Source: Lentisphaera sp. (GTDB taxonomy: Bacteria > Verrucomicrobiota > Lentisphaeria > Victivallales > GWF2-50-93). From it: a stretch of DNA of 5,470 nucleotides. The stretch is taken from contig DYMC01000160.1 of assembly GCA_020721745.1 (NCBI GenBank), positions 1 through 5,470 of the forward strand. Reading direction: 5' to 3'. This document shows positions 1 to 5,430 of this stretch, in pieces (positions within the stretch are counted from its first letter, which is position 1; every line of letters begins with the position of its first letter). The position numbers and the translations under genes were made by a program. The notes under the pieces were generated by a model. The model ran no database searches, had not been told where the DNA came from, and saw only the letters and a program-made list of their open reading frames with translations.

Positions 1-75
1 CTTTGTAAAGTTTTTTTAAAGAAGGTATCACCAGATTTTCCACGTTTTATTTCAATTTATTTACGATGCATGACG
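1..75. other. AT-rich 3' flank downstream of lemA, no gene seen
   Basis: This stretch is clearly more AT-rich than the coding DNA beside it and holds no credible reading frame on either strand. It contains the short palindrome ctttgtaaag at 1-10 followed by a run of T (11-17). No strong GC stem followed by a T-run is visible on the minus strand after the lemA stop, so I cannot place a terminator for lemA here. Confidence 0.5.
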
Positions 76-642
76 CTAGAACTTCACCTGCGGGGCGGCG
101 CGCTGCGCATCGTCCTTCAGTTCAAAGAGCTCCATCCCGGTAAAGCCGCCTATCCCGGCGACGATGTTGGCGGGGATCACCTGCGTGCGGGTATTGTAGA
201 ACATCACAGCGTCGTTGTATGCCTGGCGGGAGAACGATATCTTGTTCTCCGTCGAGGAAAGCTCCTCCTGCAGCGCAAGATAATTCTGGTTCGCCTTCAG
301 ATCCGGATAGGCCTCCGCGAGGGCAAAAAGTTTTGAGAGCACGCCTGAAAGTTCGCCTTCAGCTTTAGCCTGGGCTCCAACGCCATTGGCGCTCACCGCC
401 GCGTTCCTGGCCTTTATCACCGCGTCGAGGGTCTCCCTCTCGTGCTTCGCATAGCCCTTCACGGTCTCGACTATGTTCGGGATCAGATCGTGCCTGCGCT
501 TCAACTGCACGTCTATCTGCGCCCAGGCGTTCTTCGCCTGGTTTCTCATCGCCACAAGCGAATTGTAAGTGGCCATAAACCAGAGCACCGCCAAAACAAA
601 CAGCCCGCCAACGACAATCAAAACCACTAGCAATGGACCCAT
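76..642 (-). CDS. lemA: LemA family membrane-anchored protein
   Basis: The 188-residue product has one N-terminal membrane segment (about residues 3-23) followed by a long helical domain, the normal LemA layout and length. Family signatures are clear: a YNSLV...RNQ...AW.QIDVQLKRRHDLIPN block at 26-56, VETVKGYAKHE at 58-68, YPDLKANQNYLALQEEL at 112-128, then TENKISFSRQAYNDAV at 131-146 and a terminal F.GMELFEL. The start at 642 is supported by AGAGGTG (648-654), 5 nt upstream. LemA proteins are inner-membrane proteins with the helical domain outside the membrane; their biochemical role is not settled, although they often occur beside TPM-domain or protease genes. Here the partner is the zinc-ribbon gene 71 nt upstream on the same strand, probably in one transcript. 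Family assignment is secure; function is not. Confidence 0.95.
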   Translation of the reverse strand: MGPLLVVLIVVGGLFVLAVLWFMATYNSLVAMRNQAKNAWAQIDVQLKRRHDLIPNIVETVKGYAKHERETLDAVIKARNAAVSANGVGAQAKAEGELSGVLSKLFALAEAYPDLKANQNYLALQEELSSTENKISFSRQAYNDAVMFYNTRTQVIPANIVAGIGGFTGMELFELKDDAQRAAPQVKF

Positions 643-713
643 GTCTTCACCTCTTGATTTATATTCATCGAGCCAGAACGGTTCGCATTAAAATACTTCC
701 ATCATCGCAAGAT
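643..713 (-). promoter_or_regulatory. Spacer between zinc-ribbon gene and lemA
   Basis: This 71-nt spacer contains the lemA Shine-Dalgarno (AGAGGTG, 648-654 on the minus strand). I see no well-spaced -35/-10 pair and no terminator-like stem, so read-through from the upstream zinc-ribbon gene is the simplest reading. That is an inference from spacing and the absence of signals. Confidence 0.4.
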
Positions 714-1091
714 TCAACGTTTCCCGCCAAAGAGACCGGAGAGAGCCTCGGCGACAGGCTCGCCGCGGATGGACGACAAAACCTTCTCCAGCTCGCCCTT
801 GTCGAACCACGCCCCATGCCCGCTCCGGCATACATCCAGCTCGACAGGCGGCTCCGTGAGGGCCTGCGCCAGAACCATCTCCTTCCCGCATCTGGGACAG
901 TTCCTCCCGCCCAGTCTGGTTCCAGAAGTATTCAGCGCGGCTGCTATCGGCCCGCCTGCGGCTCCGTCGCCGGCTATCAGCTCCAGTTCGCCCTCGTCCA
1001 GCCAGATTCCCCCGCAGCCAGGACACCAGTCGGTCTCGACATCGTTCATCTCTATGACGAGCATCTCCTTGTCGCATTCTGGACAGATCAT
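714..1091 (-). CDS. Double TFIIB-type zinc-ribbon protein
   Basis: The 125-residue product carries two related zinc-ribbon units. The first has C3-x2-C6 and C23-x2-C26, followed by GGIWLDEGELELI. The second has C65-x2-C68, then C88 and H92 in C-x3-H (CRSGHGAWFDKGELEKVL). The C/H ligand pattern and the W-[LF]-D-x-G-E-L signature after each unit match the zf-TFIIB family of small bacterial proteins. The units are joined by a Gly/Ala-rich linker (about 41-63). An in-frame ATG exists 22 codons upstream at 1157, but AGGAG at 1100-1104 lies 8 nt before 1091, and the upstream extension would run through the inverted repeat, so I chose 1091. No membrane segment is visible, so it is probably cytoplasmic. 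Its role is unknown; co-orientation with lemA suggests a shared process. Confidence 0.88.
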   Translation of the reverse strand: MICPECDKEMLVIEMNDVETDWCPGCGGIWLDEGELELIAGDGAAGGPIAAALNTSGTRLGGRNCPRCGKEMVLAQALTEPPVELDVCRSGHGAWFDKGELEKVLSSIRGEPVAEALSGLFGGKR

Positions 1092-1132
1092 CGCCACATC
1101 TCCTGAACTGCTTGAAAAAACGAAGTTACCGC

Positions 1133-1158
1133 GTAAATATTCACTGTAAATATTCACT
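1133..1158. repeat. 13-bp direct tandem repeat, two copies
   Basis: The 13-mer gtaaatattcact occurs at 1133-1145 and again at 1146-1158 with no gap. The second copy is also the outer part of the left arm of the first inverted repeat, whose right arm contains the reverse complement at 1174-1186. There are therefore three copies of this 13-mer within 54 bp, two direct and one inverted. Confidence 0.9.
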
Positions 1159-1186
1159 GAACTCCGTTATTTCAGTGAATATTTAC
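1146..1186. repeat. Inverted repeat 1: 16-bp perfect arms, 9-nt loop
   Basis: The left arm gtaaatattcactgaa (1146-1161) is the exact reverse complement of the right arm at 1171-1186. The loop ctccgttat is 9 nt. The stem is AT-rich and no T-run follows on the minus strand in the position expected of an intrinsic terminator, so an operator or a regulatory hairpin is at least as likely. It lies about 55-95 nt upstream of the zinc-ribbon start. Confidence 0.9.
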
Positions 1187-1190
1187 TTAA

Positions 1191-1266
1191 ACAAAATGCA
1201 AAAACAACGTTCTATCGTATCAAACGCGATGTATTCGAGCCATTCCAATCCGTTTTTGCATTTTGT
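1191..1266. repeat. Inverted repeat 2: 15-bp perfect arms, 46-nt interior
   Basis: The left arm acaaaatgcaaaaac (1191-1205) is the exact reverse complement of gtttttgcattttgt (1252-1266). The 46-nt interior shows only a weak atcg/cgat pairing (1214-1217 with 1227-1230). The arms are not bordered by an identical target-site duplication: ttaa is on the left and acac on the right. It starts 4 nt after repeat 1 ends. Confidence 0.88.
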
Positions 1267-1270
1267 ACAC

Positions 1271-1337
1271 GTAAGAGTTCAGTAAAGACGTGAACTTCGT
1301 AACGTCTCAAGAATGACGGGGTTTACTGAACTCTTAC
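1271..1337. repeat. Inverted repeat 3: 16-bp perfect arms, 35-nt interior, touching a stop codon
   Basis: The left arm gtaagagttcagtaaa (1271-1286) is the exact reverse complement of tttactgaactcttac (1322-1337). The interior carries a second short inversion: agacgt (1286-1291) against acgtct (1302-1307), sharing the last arm base. The outermost base, 1337, is also the last base of the stop codon of the minus-strand DUF3592 gene, so the transcript of that gene would enter this stem immediately after translation ends. There is no T-run after the stem on either strand. Confidence 0.88.
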
Positions 1338-1870
1338 TATCGGGCCGGCACCCCGGACGATCGCCTGCACTCTCCGGCCAGACGGCGGAAAATAAAAAAG
1401 TGGAAAGACGCATAGACCATCAAAAGACCGGATATCAGCGGAACGAAGACCGGCATCTTGAGCCCCCTGTCGAGCACCGCCTCAGACGGATGCCGAGGAT
1501 CGTAGAAAACCTCCACTTTCTTCCCGACAGGATATTTCGATAGGAAGGCCTTCACATTCTCATAGCTGCCGGCTTGGTAATTCTCGCTTATCCTCGGGAA
1601 AAGACTCGTGTCTATGTAGGAAAAACGGTTCGAGAAATAGGACTTGCCGCTCCTCGCCGCATATTCGTAGACTATGTCCGGCGTGAGATAGTCCCGCGTC
1701 TTGCTCTCCGGAACAGGAAGATCCCTGATGCAGGCACCAATTATCTTGCCCTCGGCCTTCTCCCAGCCGGCGCACTTGGACGCGTCCCTTACCACAGCAA
1801 TACCGAAGACCACCACTGCCAGTCCGGCCAACAGCAGAACCTTCGCTCCAATGCTCCAACACCCGCCCAT
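1337..1870 (-). CDS. DUF3592-type two-TM membrane protein
   Basis: The 177-residue product has a membrane segment at about residues 8-27 and another at about 139-162, enclosing a domain of about 110 residues. That domain shows the pattern of DUF3592 proteins: W36 with a following G.I..., Y68.Y..RSGKSYFSNRF (68-83), then YPVGKKVEVFYDPRHPSEAVLDRG (113-136). The layout is typical of this family, whose function is not known. The reading frame is open back to an ATG at 1936, but GGGGAGG at 1879-1885 sits 8 nt before 1870, which makes 1870 the better start and places the first TM at the N-terminus as expected. It is divergent from pyrE. Its stop codon abuts inverted repeat 3. Family call from pattern recall, not a search. 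Confidence 0.78.
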   Translation of the reverse strand: MGGCWSIGAKVLLLAGLAVVVFGIAVVRDASKCAGWEKAEGKIIGACIRDLPVPESKTRDYLTPDIVYEYAARSGKSYFSNRFSYIDTSLFPRISENYQAGSYENVKAFLSKYPVGKKVEVFYDPRHPSEAVLDRGLKMPVFVPLISGLLMVYASFHFFIFRRLAGECRRSSGVPAR

Positions 1871-1988
1871 CGCGCGAACCTCCCCTTGCAAAAAAAACAA
1901 GTCAACGCATATTTCCAGCTCGTATAAAAGATACACCCACCGTGGAAAAAATCAAAGCAAAGGAAAAAGCAAAAGGAGAAAAGCATAG
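1871..1988. promoter_or_regulatory. Divergent promoter region between DUF3592 gene and pyrE
   Basis: Both genes must start transcription in or near this 118-nt AT-rich region. On the minus strand a weak pair is visible, TTGATT (1950-1955) and TATCTT (1928-1933) with 16-nt spacing. On the plus strand TTGCAA (1886-1891) with CATATT (1908-1913) at 16-nt spacing, or the TATAAA at 1923-1928, are possible elements for pyrE. None matches consensus well. The pyrE leader just before its start is strongly A-rich and contains AAAGGAG at 1972-1978, 10 nt before the ATG. Confidence 0.4.
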
Positions 1989-2558
1989 ATGACACAGGAT
2001 GAGGCAATACGGATATTCGAGGACTGCGGCGCCCTGCTCAACGGACACTTCCTCCTCAGAAGCGGCCTGCACAGCGACAGATTCTTCCAGGCGGCGCTCG
2101 TCCTGCAATATCCCAGCCACGCAAAAACCATATGCGGCGCACTGGCCAAAAAACTAGCCATCATGGGGAAACCGGATGCAGTCATATCCCCAGCCCTCGG
2201 CGGACTCATAGTCGGACACGAGCTGGCCGCCGCGCTGGGCGTAAAAGCCATCTTCGCGGAAAAGGAAAACGACAACCTCGTCCTGCGCAGAGGATTCTCG
2301 GTCGAAAAAGGACAGAAAATAGTCGTCGCCGAAGATGTCGTAACCAAGGGAGGAAGATCACAGCAGACCATAGACCTGGTCCGCTCCTATGGCGCGGAGG
2401 CGATCTGTCTCGCGGTCATCGTGGACCGCAGCGGAGGAAGCGCCAGCTTCGACATCCCCTTCCACAGTCTTGTCAAACTTGAACTGCAAACATGGCAGCC
2501 GGCGGAATGTCCACTCTGTAGAAAAGGAGTCCCGCTGGTGAAGCCCGGCTCCAAGTGA
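1989..2558 (+). CDS. pyrE: Orotate phosphoribosyltransferase
   Basis: This cytoplasmic enzyme joins orotate to PRPP to give orotidine 5'-phosphate in the de novo UMP pathway. The 189-residue protein has the substrate-binding segment GHFLLRSGLHSDRF (19-32), the ISPALGGLIVGHELA segment (66-80), AEKEN.NLVLRRGF (90-103) and the type I phosphoribosyltransferase PRPP loop VVAEDVVTKGGRS (112-124). In the loop, TKGG replaces the more usual TTGG. The C-terminal tail CPLCRKGVPLVKPGSK (174-189) marks a known PyrE subgroup; its cysteines may be structural, which is an inference. AAAGGAG lies 10 nt upstream of the start. No other pyrimidine gene is in the window. The next gene follows after 177 nt on the same strand, so co-transcription is possible but unproven. 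Confidence 0.95.
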   Translation: MTQDEAIRIFEDCGALLNGHFLLRSGLHSDRFFQAALVLQYPSHAKTICGALAKKLAIMGKPDAVISPALGGLIVGHELAAALGVKAIFAEKENDNLVLRRGFSVEKGQKIVVAEDVVTKGGRSQQTIDLVRSYGAEAICLAVIVDRSGGSASFDIPFHSLVKLELQTWQPAECPLCRKGVPLVKPGSK

Positions 2559-2735
2559 CGATGGGCACTCAAACAATCCTTGAATTCCATCCAAGCGGAA
2601 CCGCAACGCATTCCTACCAGTTTCCGCAAGGGAAGCTAATAATACCCTAAACATCGTGTCCTATATTGATTCCGTAAACATAGAACCATTGGCGGAACAC
2701 AAAAAAATAAAAGACGAAAAAAGGAGAAAAACGCA
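2559..2735 (+). promoter_or_regulatory. Spacer and A-rich leader ahead of the membrane-protein gene
   Basis: This 177-nt gap holds no credible gene. A short inverted pair, gcggaa (2595-2600) and ttccgc (2622-2627) with a 21-nt loop, could be a weak structure but lacks a T-run. TATATT at 2662-2667 is a possible -10 without a convincing -35. The last 35 nt are nearly all purine, with AAGGAG at 2721-2726, 9 nt before the ATG. This closely resembles the pyrE leader in composition. Confidence 0.4.
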
Positions 2736-4337
2736 ATGAAACACCTATTCAGACAAATGCCGGGGAAAGGGTTCGAACTGGGGCTTTCAACCTCCACGTG
2801 GGTCCTCATCCTGACGGCCCTCGCCGCCGCGACATCGGCCTTCGTGGCCGCGTTCACGGGAAAGGAATTATCGGAATTCTCCAGGATAATCCTGGAGGAT
2901 ATCGCCGTCTCCGCGAACCTCGCCATGGCCGCCTTCTTCTCCCTCGTCCTCGCCAGGCAGATATCGGCCGACGTGAACAAGGGCAATGTAAAGGCCTGCG
3001 ACGCACCCTTCGGAATGATGAGCTTCCTCTGCGGCAGGATAGCCGCGTCCTTCGCCGGAATGCTCCCCTTCTTCGTAGTGTCGTCGGCCCTCTTCATGGC
3101 CGTCCACGTCTCGCTCTTCGGGAAAATCCCCCTCAGATTTCTCCAGCTCCTGCTAGCATCCACCGCCGCCGCCGTCCCTCTCTGCGGACTGGCCGCCGCC
3201 TGCGCCATATGGTCCAGAAAGGGCAAATGGATATATGCGGTTCTCGCCACCCTTTTCGCCGCCGCATTCGCAGGATCCGGCAGACTCCCGATCGTCTCCA
3301 GAATCCTCATCCCGGAGATGGATCTCTACCAGATAGACACCGGACTGCTCCACGGGACTTTCGGCGCATGGCTCTATATCTTCTCCATCGTCGGCATAGG
3401 GCTGGTCTGGGCCCTCTCGGCCATTTCGCTCTCAAGCCTCGCATACAACTTCTCCCGCGGATTGAATCCATATCCATCCGACAGAATCGGCGCGAAAGTC
3501 CTCGCATTCAAACTGCTCATAATCTGCCTCTCATTCTTCTTCGCCGTCCACATCAGCTCCGGAATAAAGAGCATCGAGACCGACAAATCTCAAACCATGG
3601 GAGGACGCCCCGTGATCCCGAAATCCGGACTCAAAGGGCTTTGGGCCGACCTCAACTACATCCTCATGCTCGACTGCGCCAAGCAGGCGGAACAAAGCAG
3701 AAATCCAGCCATGCTCGAAATCATCGAAACATCCTATCTGGAATGCGCAAGGCTGAAACCGGCGTTCAACATGGCATCCAAAAACAGCGTCCTTCTCTTC
3801 TCGACGTTCAACTTCTGCCCCCCGGAGGCCGTCAACCGGCTCGTCGCGGACTCCTTCCGCAACTATCTTGGAAACGCATATGTCCCACGTGACGCGGAAT
3901 TCGAATTTGCAGTCGCAAGCTCGCTGGTATCCCAGTCCAATCCAGAACGCGATAAATATATCGCATTTGCTTCCGAAACTCTGCGCAAGACAGCCAAAAT
4001 AGCAAGTCCGGCGGAGAAATCCAGGATCTTACGCAAGATCGTTTCACTCGATGCCGATGCATTCGAGAACTCGATGTGGAAACAGGAGCTCATGCCAGTC
4101 AACAGAAAATTCGCCGAACTCCTCGTCTGGTATCGCGAATGGAAACGCTCGGTCTCCATGAAAAACTACGAACCCCTCGACGACATACCACGCCTGGAGG
4201 AACGCGTCCTCGTCGCCGCCGACGACACAGAGAAGGACTCAAATCAGAACCCCAACATTCTCTCCTCGGTCGAAAAAATCCGCAGGAACATCTATCTGGC
4301 AAGATACATATCAAAACAAACAATCGAGAGATTCTGA
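2736..4337 (+). CDS. Multi-TM membrane protein, ABC-2 permease-like, with helical C-terminal region
   Basis: The 533-residue product has about seven hydrophobic segments in its first half (roughly residues 22-40, 54-73, 97-123, 133-159, 165-181, 207-237 and 254-271), then about 255 hydrophilic, mostly helical residues with no membrane segment. The stretch after the second TM (ARQISADVNKGNVK, then a Pro and a GR-containing TM) resembles the loop in ABC-2-type permeases that reads 'E.e.GTl...P..r...gK'. That would suggest an exporter subunit, but no ATPase gene is present in the window and the conserved residues are only loosely kept. The C-terminal part shows no motif I recognise; charged helices at 310-345 and 404-440 hint at a helical-repeat fold. 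AAGGAG 9 nt upstream supports the start. The next small gene follows after 24 nt. Real gene: very likely; family: tentative. Confidence 0.85.
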   Translation: MKHLFRQMPGKGFELGLSTSTWVLILTALAAATSAFVAAFTGKELSEFSRIILEDIAVSANLAMAAFFSLVLARQISADVNKGNVKACDAPFGMMSFLCGRIAASFAGMLPFFVVSSALFMAVHVSLFGKIPLRFLQLLLASTAAAVPLCGLAAACAIWSRKGKWIYAVLATLFAAAFAGSGRLPIVSRILIPEMDLYQIDTGLLHGTFGAWLYIFSIVGIGLVWALSAISLSSLAYNFSRGLNPYPSDRIGAKVLAFKLLIICLSFFFAVHISSGIKSIETDKSQTMGGRPVIPKSGLKGLWADLNYILMLDCAKQAEQSRNPAMLEIIETSYLECARLKPAFNMASKNSVLLFSTFNFCPPEAVNRLVADSFRNYLGNAYVPRDAEFEFAVASSLVSQSNPERDKYIAFASETLRKTAKIASPAEKSRILRKIVSLDADAFENSMWKQELMPVNRKFAELLVWYREWKRSVSMKNYEPLDDIPRLEERVLVAADDTEKDSNQNPNILSSVEKIRRNIYLARYISKQTIERF

Positions 4338-4361
4338 AAAACACCCGGAGCCGATTGCGAA

Positions 4362-4541
4362 ATGAGTCTGCAGCGAAAACATAACGCCGGAAGCATGGGA
4401 CCGGGCGGGAAATTCTTCTTCAAGAGAATATCCCCCCTCGTCTTCATCGTCGCCGGAGCCGCAATGCTCATACTGCTCCCAAAACTCCTCGACGACGGGA
4501 AAGATGGGAATAAAGACGAATACAAGGACCTGCAGGCATGA
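4362..4541 (+). CDS. Small single-TM protein (59 residues), unknown function
   Basis: The frame encodes 59 residues. A basic N-terminus (MSLQRKH, then K17 and K21-R22) precedes one hydrophobic segment at about residues 24-41 (PLVFIVAGAAMLILLPKL from 25), and the protein ends in a highly charged Asp/Lys-rich tail (DDGKDGNKDEYKDLQ). By the positive-inside rule the N-terminus should be cytoplasmic and the tail outside. The gene begins 24 nt after the membrane-protein stop, and its TGA overlaps the nadC ATG as ATGA, typical of translational coupling. CGGAG at 4346-4350 is 11 nt from the start, a weak ribosome site. Codon use (C-ending and ATA codons) matches the neighbours. I recognise no family. 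A chance frame is the alternative, but the snug fit between two genes argues against it. Confidence 0.72.
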   Translation: MSLQRKHNAGSMGPGGKFFFKRISPLVFIVAGAAMLILLPKLLDDGKDGNKDEYKDLQA

Positions 4542-5410
4542 AGACAAAACTCCCGGAACTCGACTGGACAAGAATCAACACATTGATAAGCCTCGCCCTC
4601 GACGAGGACCTCGGGAAGGCCGGCGATGTCACAAGCATATCCGTCATCCCCCCGGGCACAAAGACCACGGCGACCCTCCTCGCCCGCGAAGAATGCGTCT
4701 GCGCCGGCCTTCAGGTCGCCGAAGCCGTCTTCAAACGCCTCGACCGGAATGTCAAGTTCTCCCCGCTCGTCCAAGACGGACAGCTATGCAGGCCGAACAC
4801 AGTCCTTGCGAAAATCGCAGGAAGGGCGCAGGCAATGCTCTCCGCCGAAAGAACCGCCCTTAACTTCCTCCAGCGCCTCTGCGGAGTCGCCACAGCCTCC
4901 TTCCATTATGCGCAGGCCGTGAAAGGCTCGAAGACAAAGATACTCGACACGCGCAAGACCACCCCGGGATGGAGAAACCTCGAAAAATACGCCGTCGCCG
5001 CAGGAGGAGCCACCAACCACCGCATCGGCCTCTACGACAGGATCATGATAAAGGACAACCACCGCACACTGGCCGGCTTCACGAACGAAAATGGAATCAA
5101 GGATGCCGTCGAAAAGGCCAGAAGAAAATACCCCGCCCTGGTCCTGGAAGTCGAAGCCGACGCCCTCGACGATGTCAAAAAGGCTCTCGATGCCGGCGCA
5201 GACTGCATACTCCTCGACAACATGGACAACAGGACGATGAAGAAGGCTGTCGCAATGGTCGGAGGCCGCGCAAAAACAGAAGCCAGCGGAGGAATCTCCC
5301 TCGGCAGACTCGCGAAAATCGCAGAAATAGGAGTGGACTTCATCTCCTGCGGCTCTCTCACCCACTCCGTCAAGGCAATTGACATCTCGATGGAAATCTC
5401 CACAGACTAG
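4538..5410 (+). CDS. nadC: Quinolinate phosphoribosyltransferase (decarboxylating)
   Basis: This cytoplasmic enzyme converts quinolinate and PRPP to nicotinate mononucleotide, CO2 and pyrophosphate in de novo NAD synthesis. The 290-residue length is normal. Signatures in order: ALDEDLG..GDVTS (20-33), SAERTALNFLQRLCGVAT (102-119), ILDTRKTTPGWR (135-146), the K150-containing EKYAVAAGGATNHRIGLYD (149-167), MIKDNH (170-175), LEVEAD (203-208), ILLDNMD (224-230), EASGGIS (248-254) and the phosphate-binding end VDFISCGSLTHS (266-277). The basic and acidic active-site residues expected of the family (R105, R139, K140, H161, R162, K172, E204, D227) are all present. AAGGA at 4524-4528 lies 9 nt before the start, inside the small upstream gene. 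No nadA or nadB is in the window. The 4-nt overlap with the small gene implies co-expression with the membrane genes. Confidence 0.97.
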   Translation: MKTKLPELDWTRINTLISLALDEDLGKAGDVTSISVIPPGTKTTATLLAREECVCAGLQVAEAVFKRLDRNVKFSPLVQDGQLCRPNTVLAKIAGRAQAMLSAERTALNFLQRLCGVATASFHYAQAVKGSKTKILDTRKTTPGWRNLEKYAVAAGGATNHRIGLYDRIMIKDNHRTLAGFTNENGIKDAVEKARRKYPALVLEVEADALDDVKKALDAGADCILLDNMDNRTMKKAVAMVGGRAKTEASGGISLGRLAKIAEIGVDFISCGSLTHSVKAIDISMEISTD

Positions 5411-5426
5411 CCCGTTTTTCGCGGGC
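5410..5426 (+). terminator. GC hairpin immediately after nadC
   Basis: gcccg (5410-5414) pairs with cgggc (5422-5426) around a tttttcg loop, starting at the last base of the nadC stop. The T-run lies in the loop rather than after the stem, so it does not match a standard intrinsic terminator. It may act with the second hairpin downstream. Confidence 0.4.
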
Positions 5427-5430
5427 ATGC

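Larger units (their letters stand above)
1092..1336. promoter_or_regulatory. AT-rich intergenic region carrying three tandem inverted repeats
   Basis: This 245-nt region separates the DUF3592 gene from the zinc-ribbon gene, both on the minus strand, so it must hold any 3' signal of the former and the promoter of the latter. No coding frame is credible. It is much lower in GC than its flanks and is largely filled by the repeats listed separately. I do not see a clean -35/-10 pair. The AT-rich arm copies at 1133-1186 lie 42-95 nt upstream of the 1091 start, where a promoter or operator would be expected. Confidence 0.55.

Noticed and set aside
633..1106. Plus-strand frame of 157 residues opposite the zinc-ribbon gene
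   Set aside because: Antisense shadow; the minus frame has clear zinc ligands and a ribosome site.
1092..1157. Upstream ATG at 1157 giving a 147-residue zinc-ribbon protein
   Set aside because: The extra 22 residues are encoded through the direct and inverted repeat, precede the first Cys motif without family resemblance, and 1091 has AGGAG at ideal distance.
1191..1266. Integron attC site
   Set aside because: No recognisable R/L box core sequences (RYYYAAC with GTTRRRY) at the arm ends, and no integrase or cassette arrangement.
1133..1337. CRISPR array
   Set aside because: Units are inverted rather than direct repeats of constant length, with no regular spacers and no cas genes.
1191..1337. 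MITE or small insertion sequence with terminal inverted repeats
   Set aside because: No matching target-site duplication borders repeat 2 or repeat 3, and no transposase is present; kept only as one possible origin pending genome-wide copies.
1871..1936. Upstream ATG at 1936 giving a 199-residue DUF3592 protein
   Set aside because: GGGGAGG 8 nt before 1870 marks that start, and the extension would occupy the divergent promoter region.
2595..2627. Terminator after pyrE
   Set aside because: Only a 6-bp stem with a 21-nt loop and no T-run; too weak to call.
2636..3310. Minus-strand frame of 224 residues opposite the membrane-protein gene
   Set aside because: No ribosome site or recognisable motif, and it is antisense to a strongly supported gene.
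2798..3892. Long plus-strand frame of 364 residues inside the membrane-protein gene
   Set aside because: Its product is Arg/Pro/His-rich low-complexity sequence typical of a shifted frame over C-rich codons; the 2736-4337 frame has TMs and a good ribosome site.
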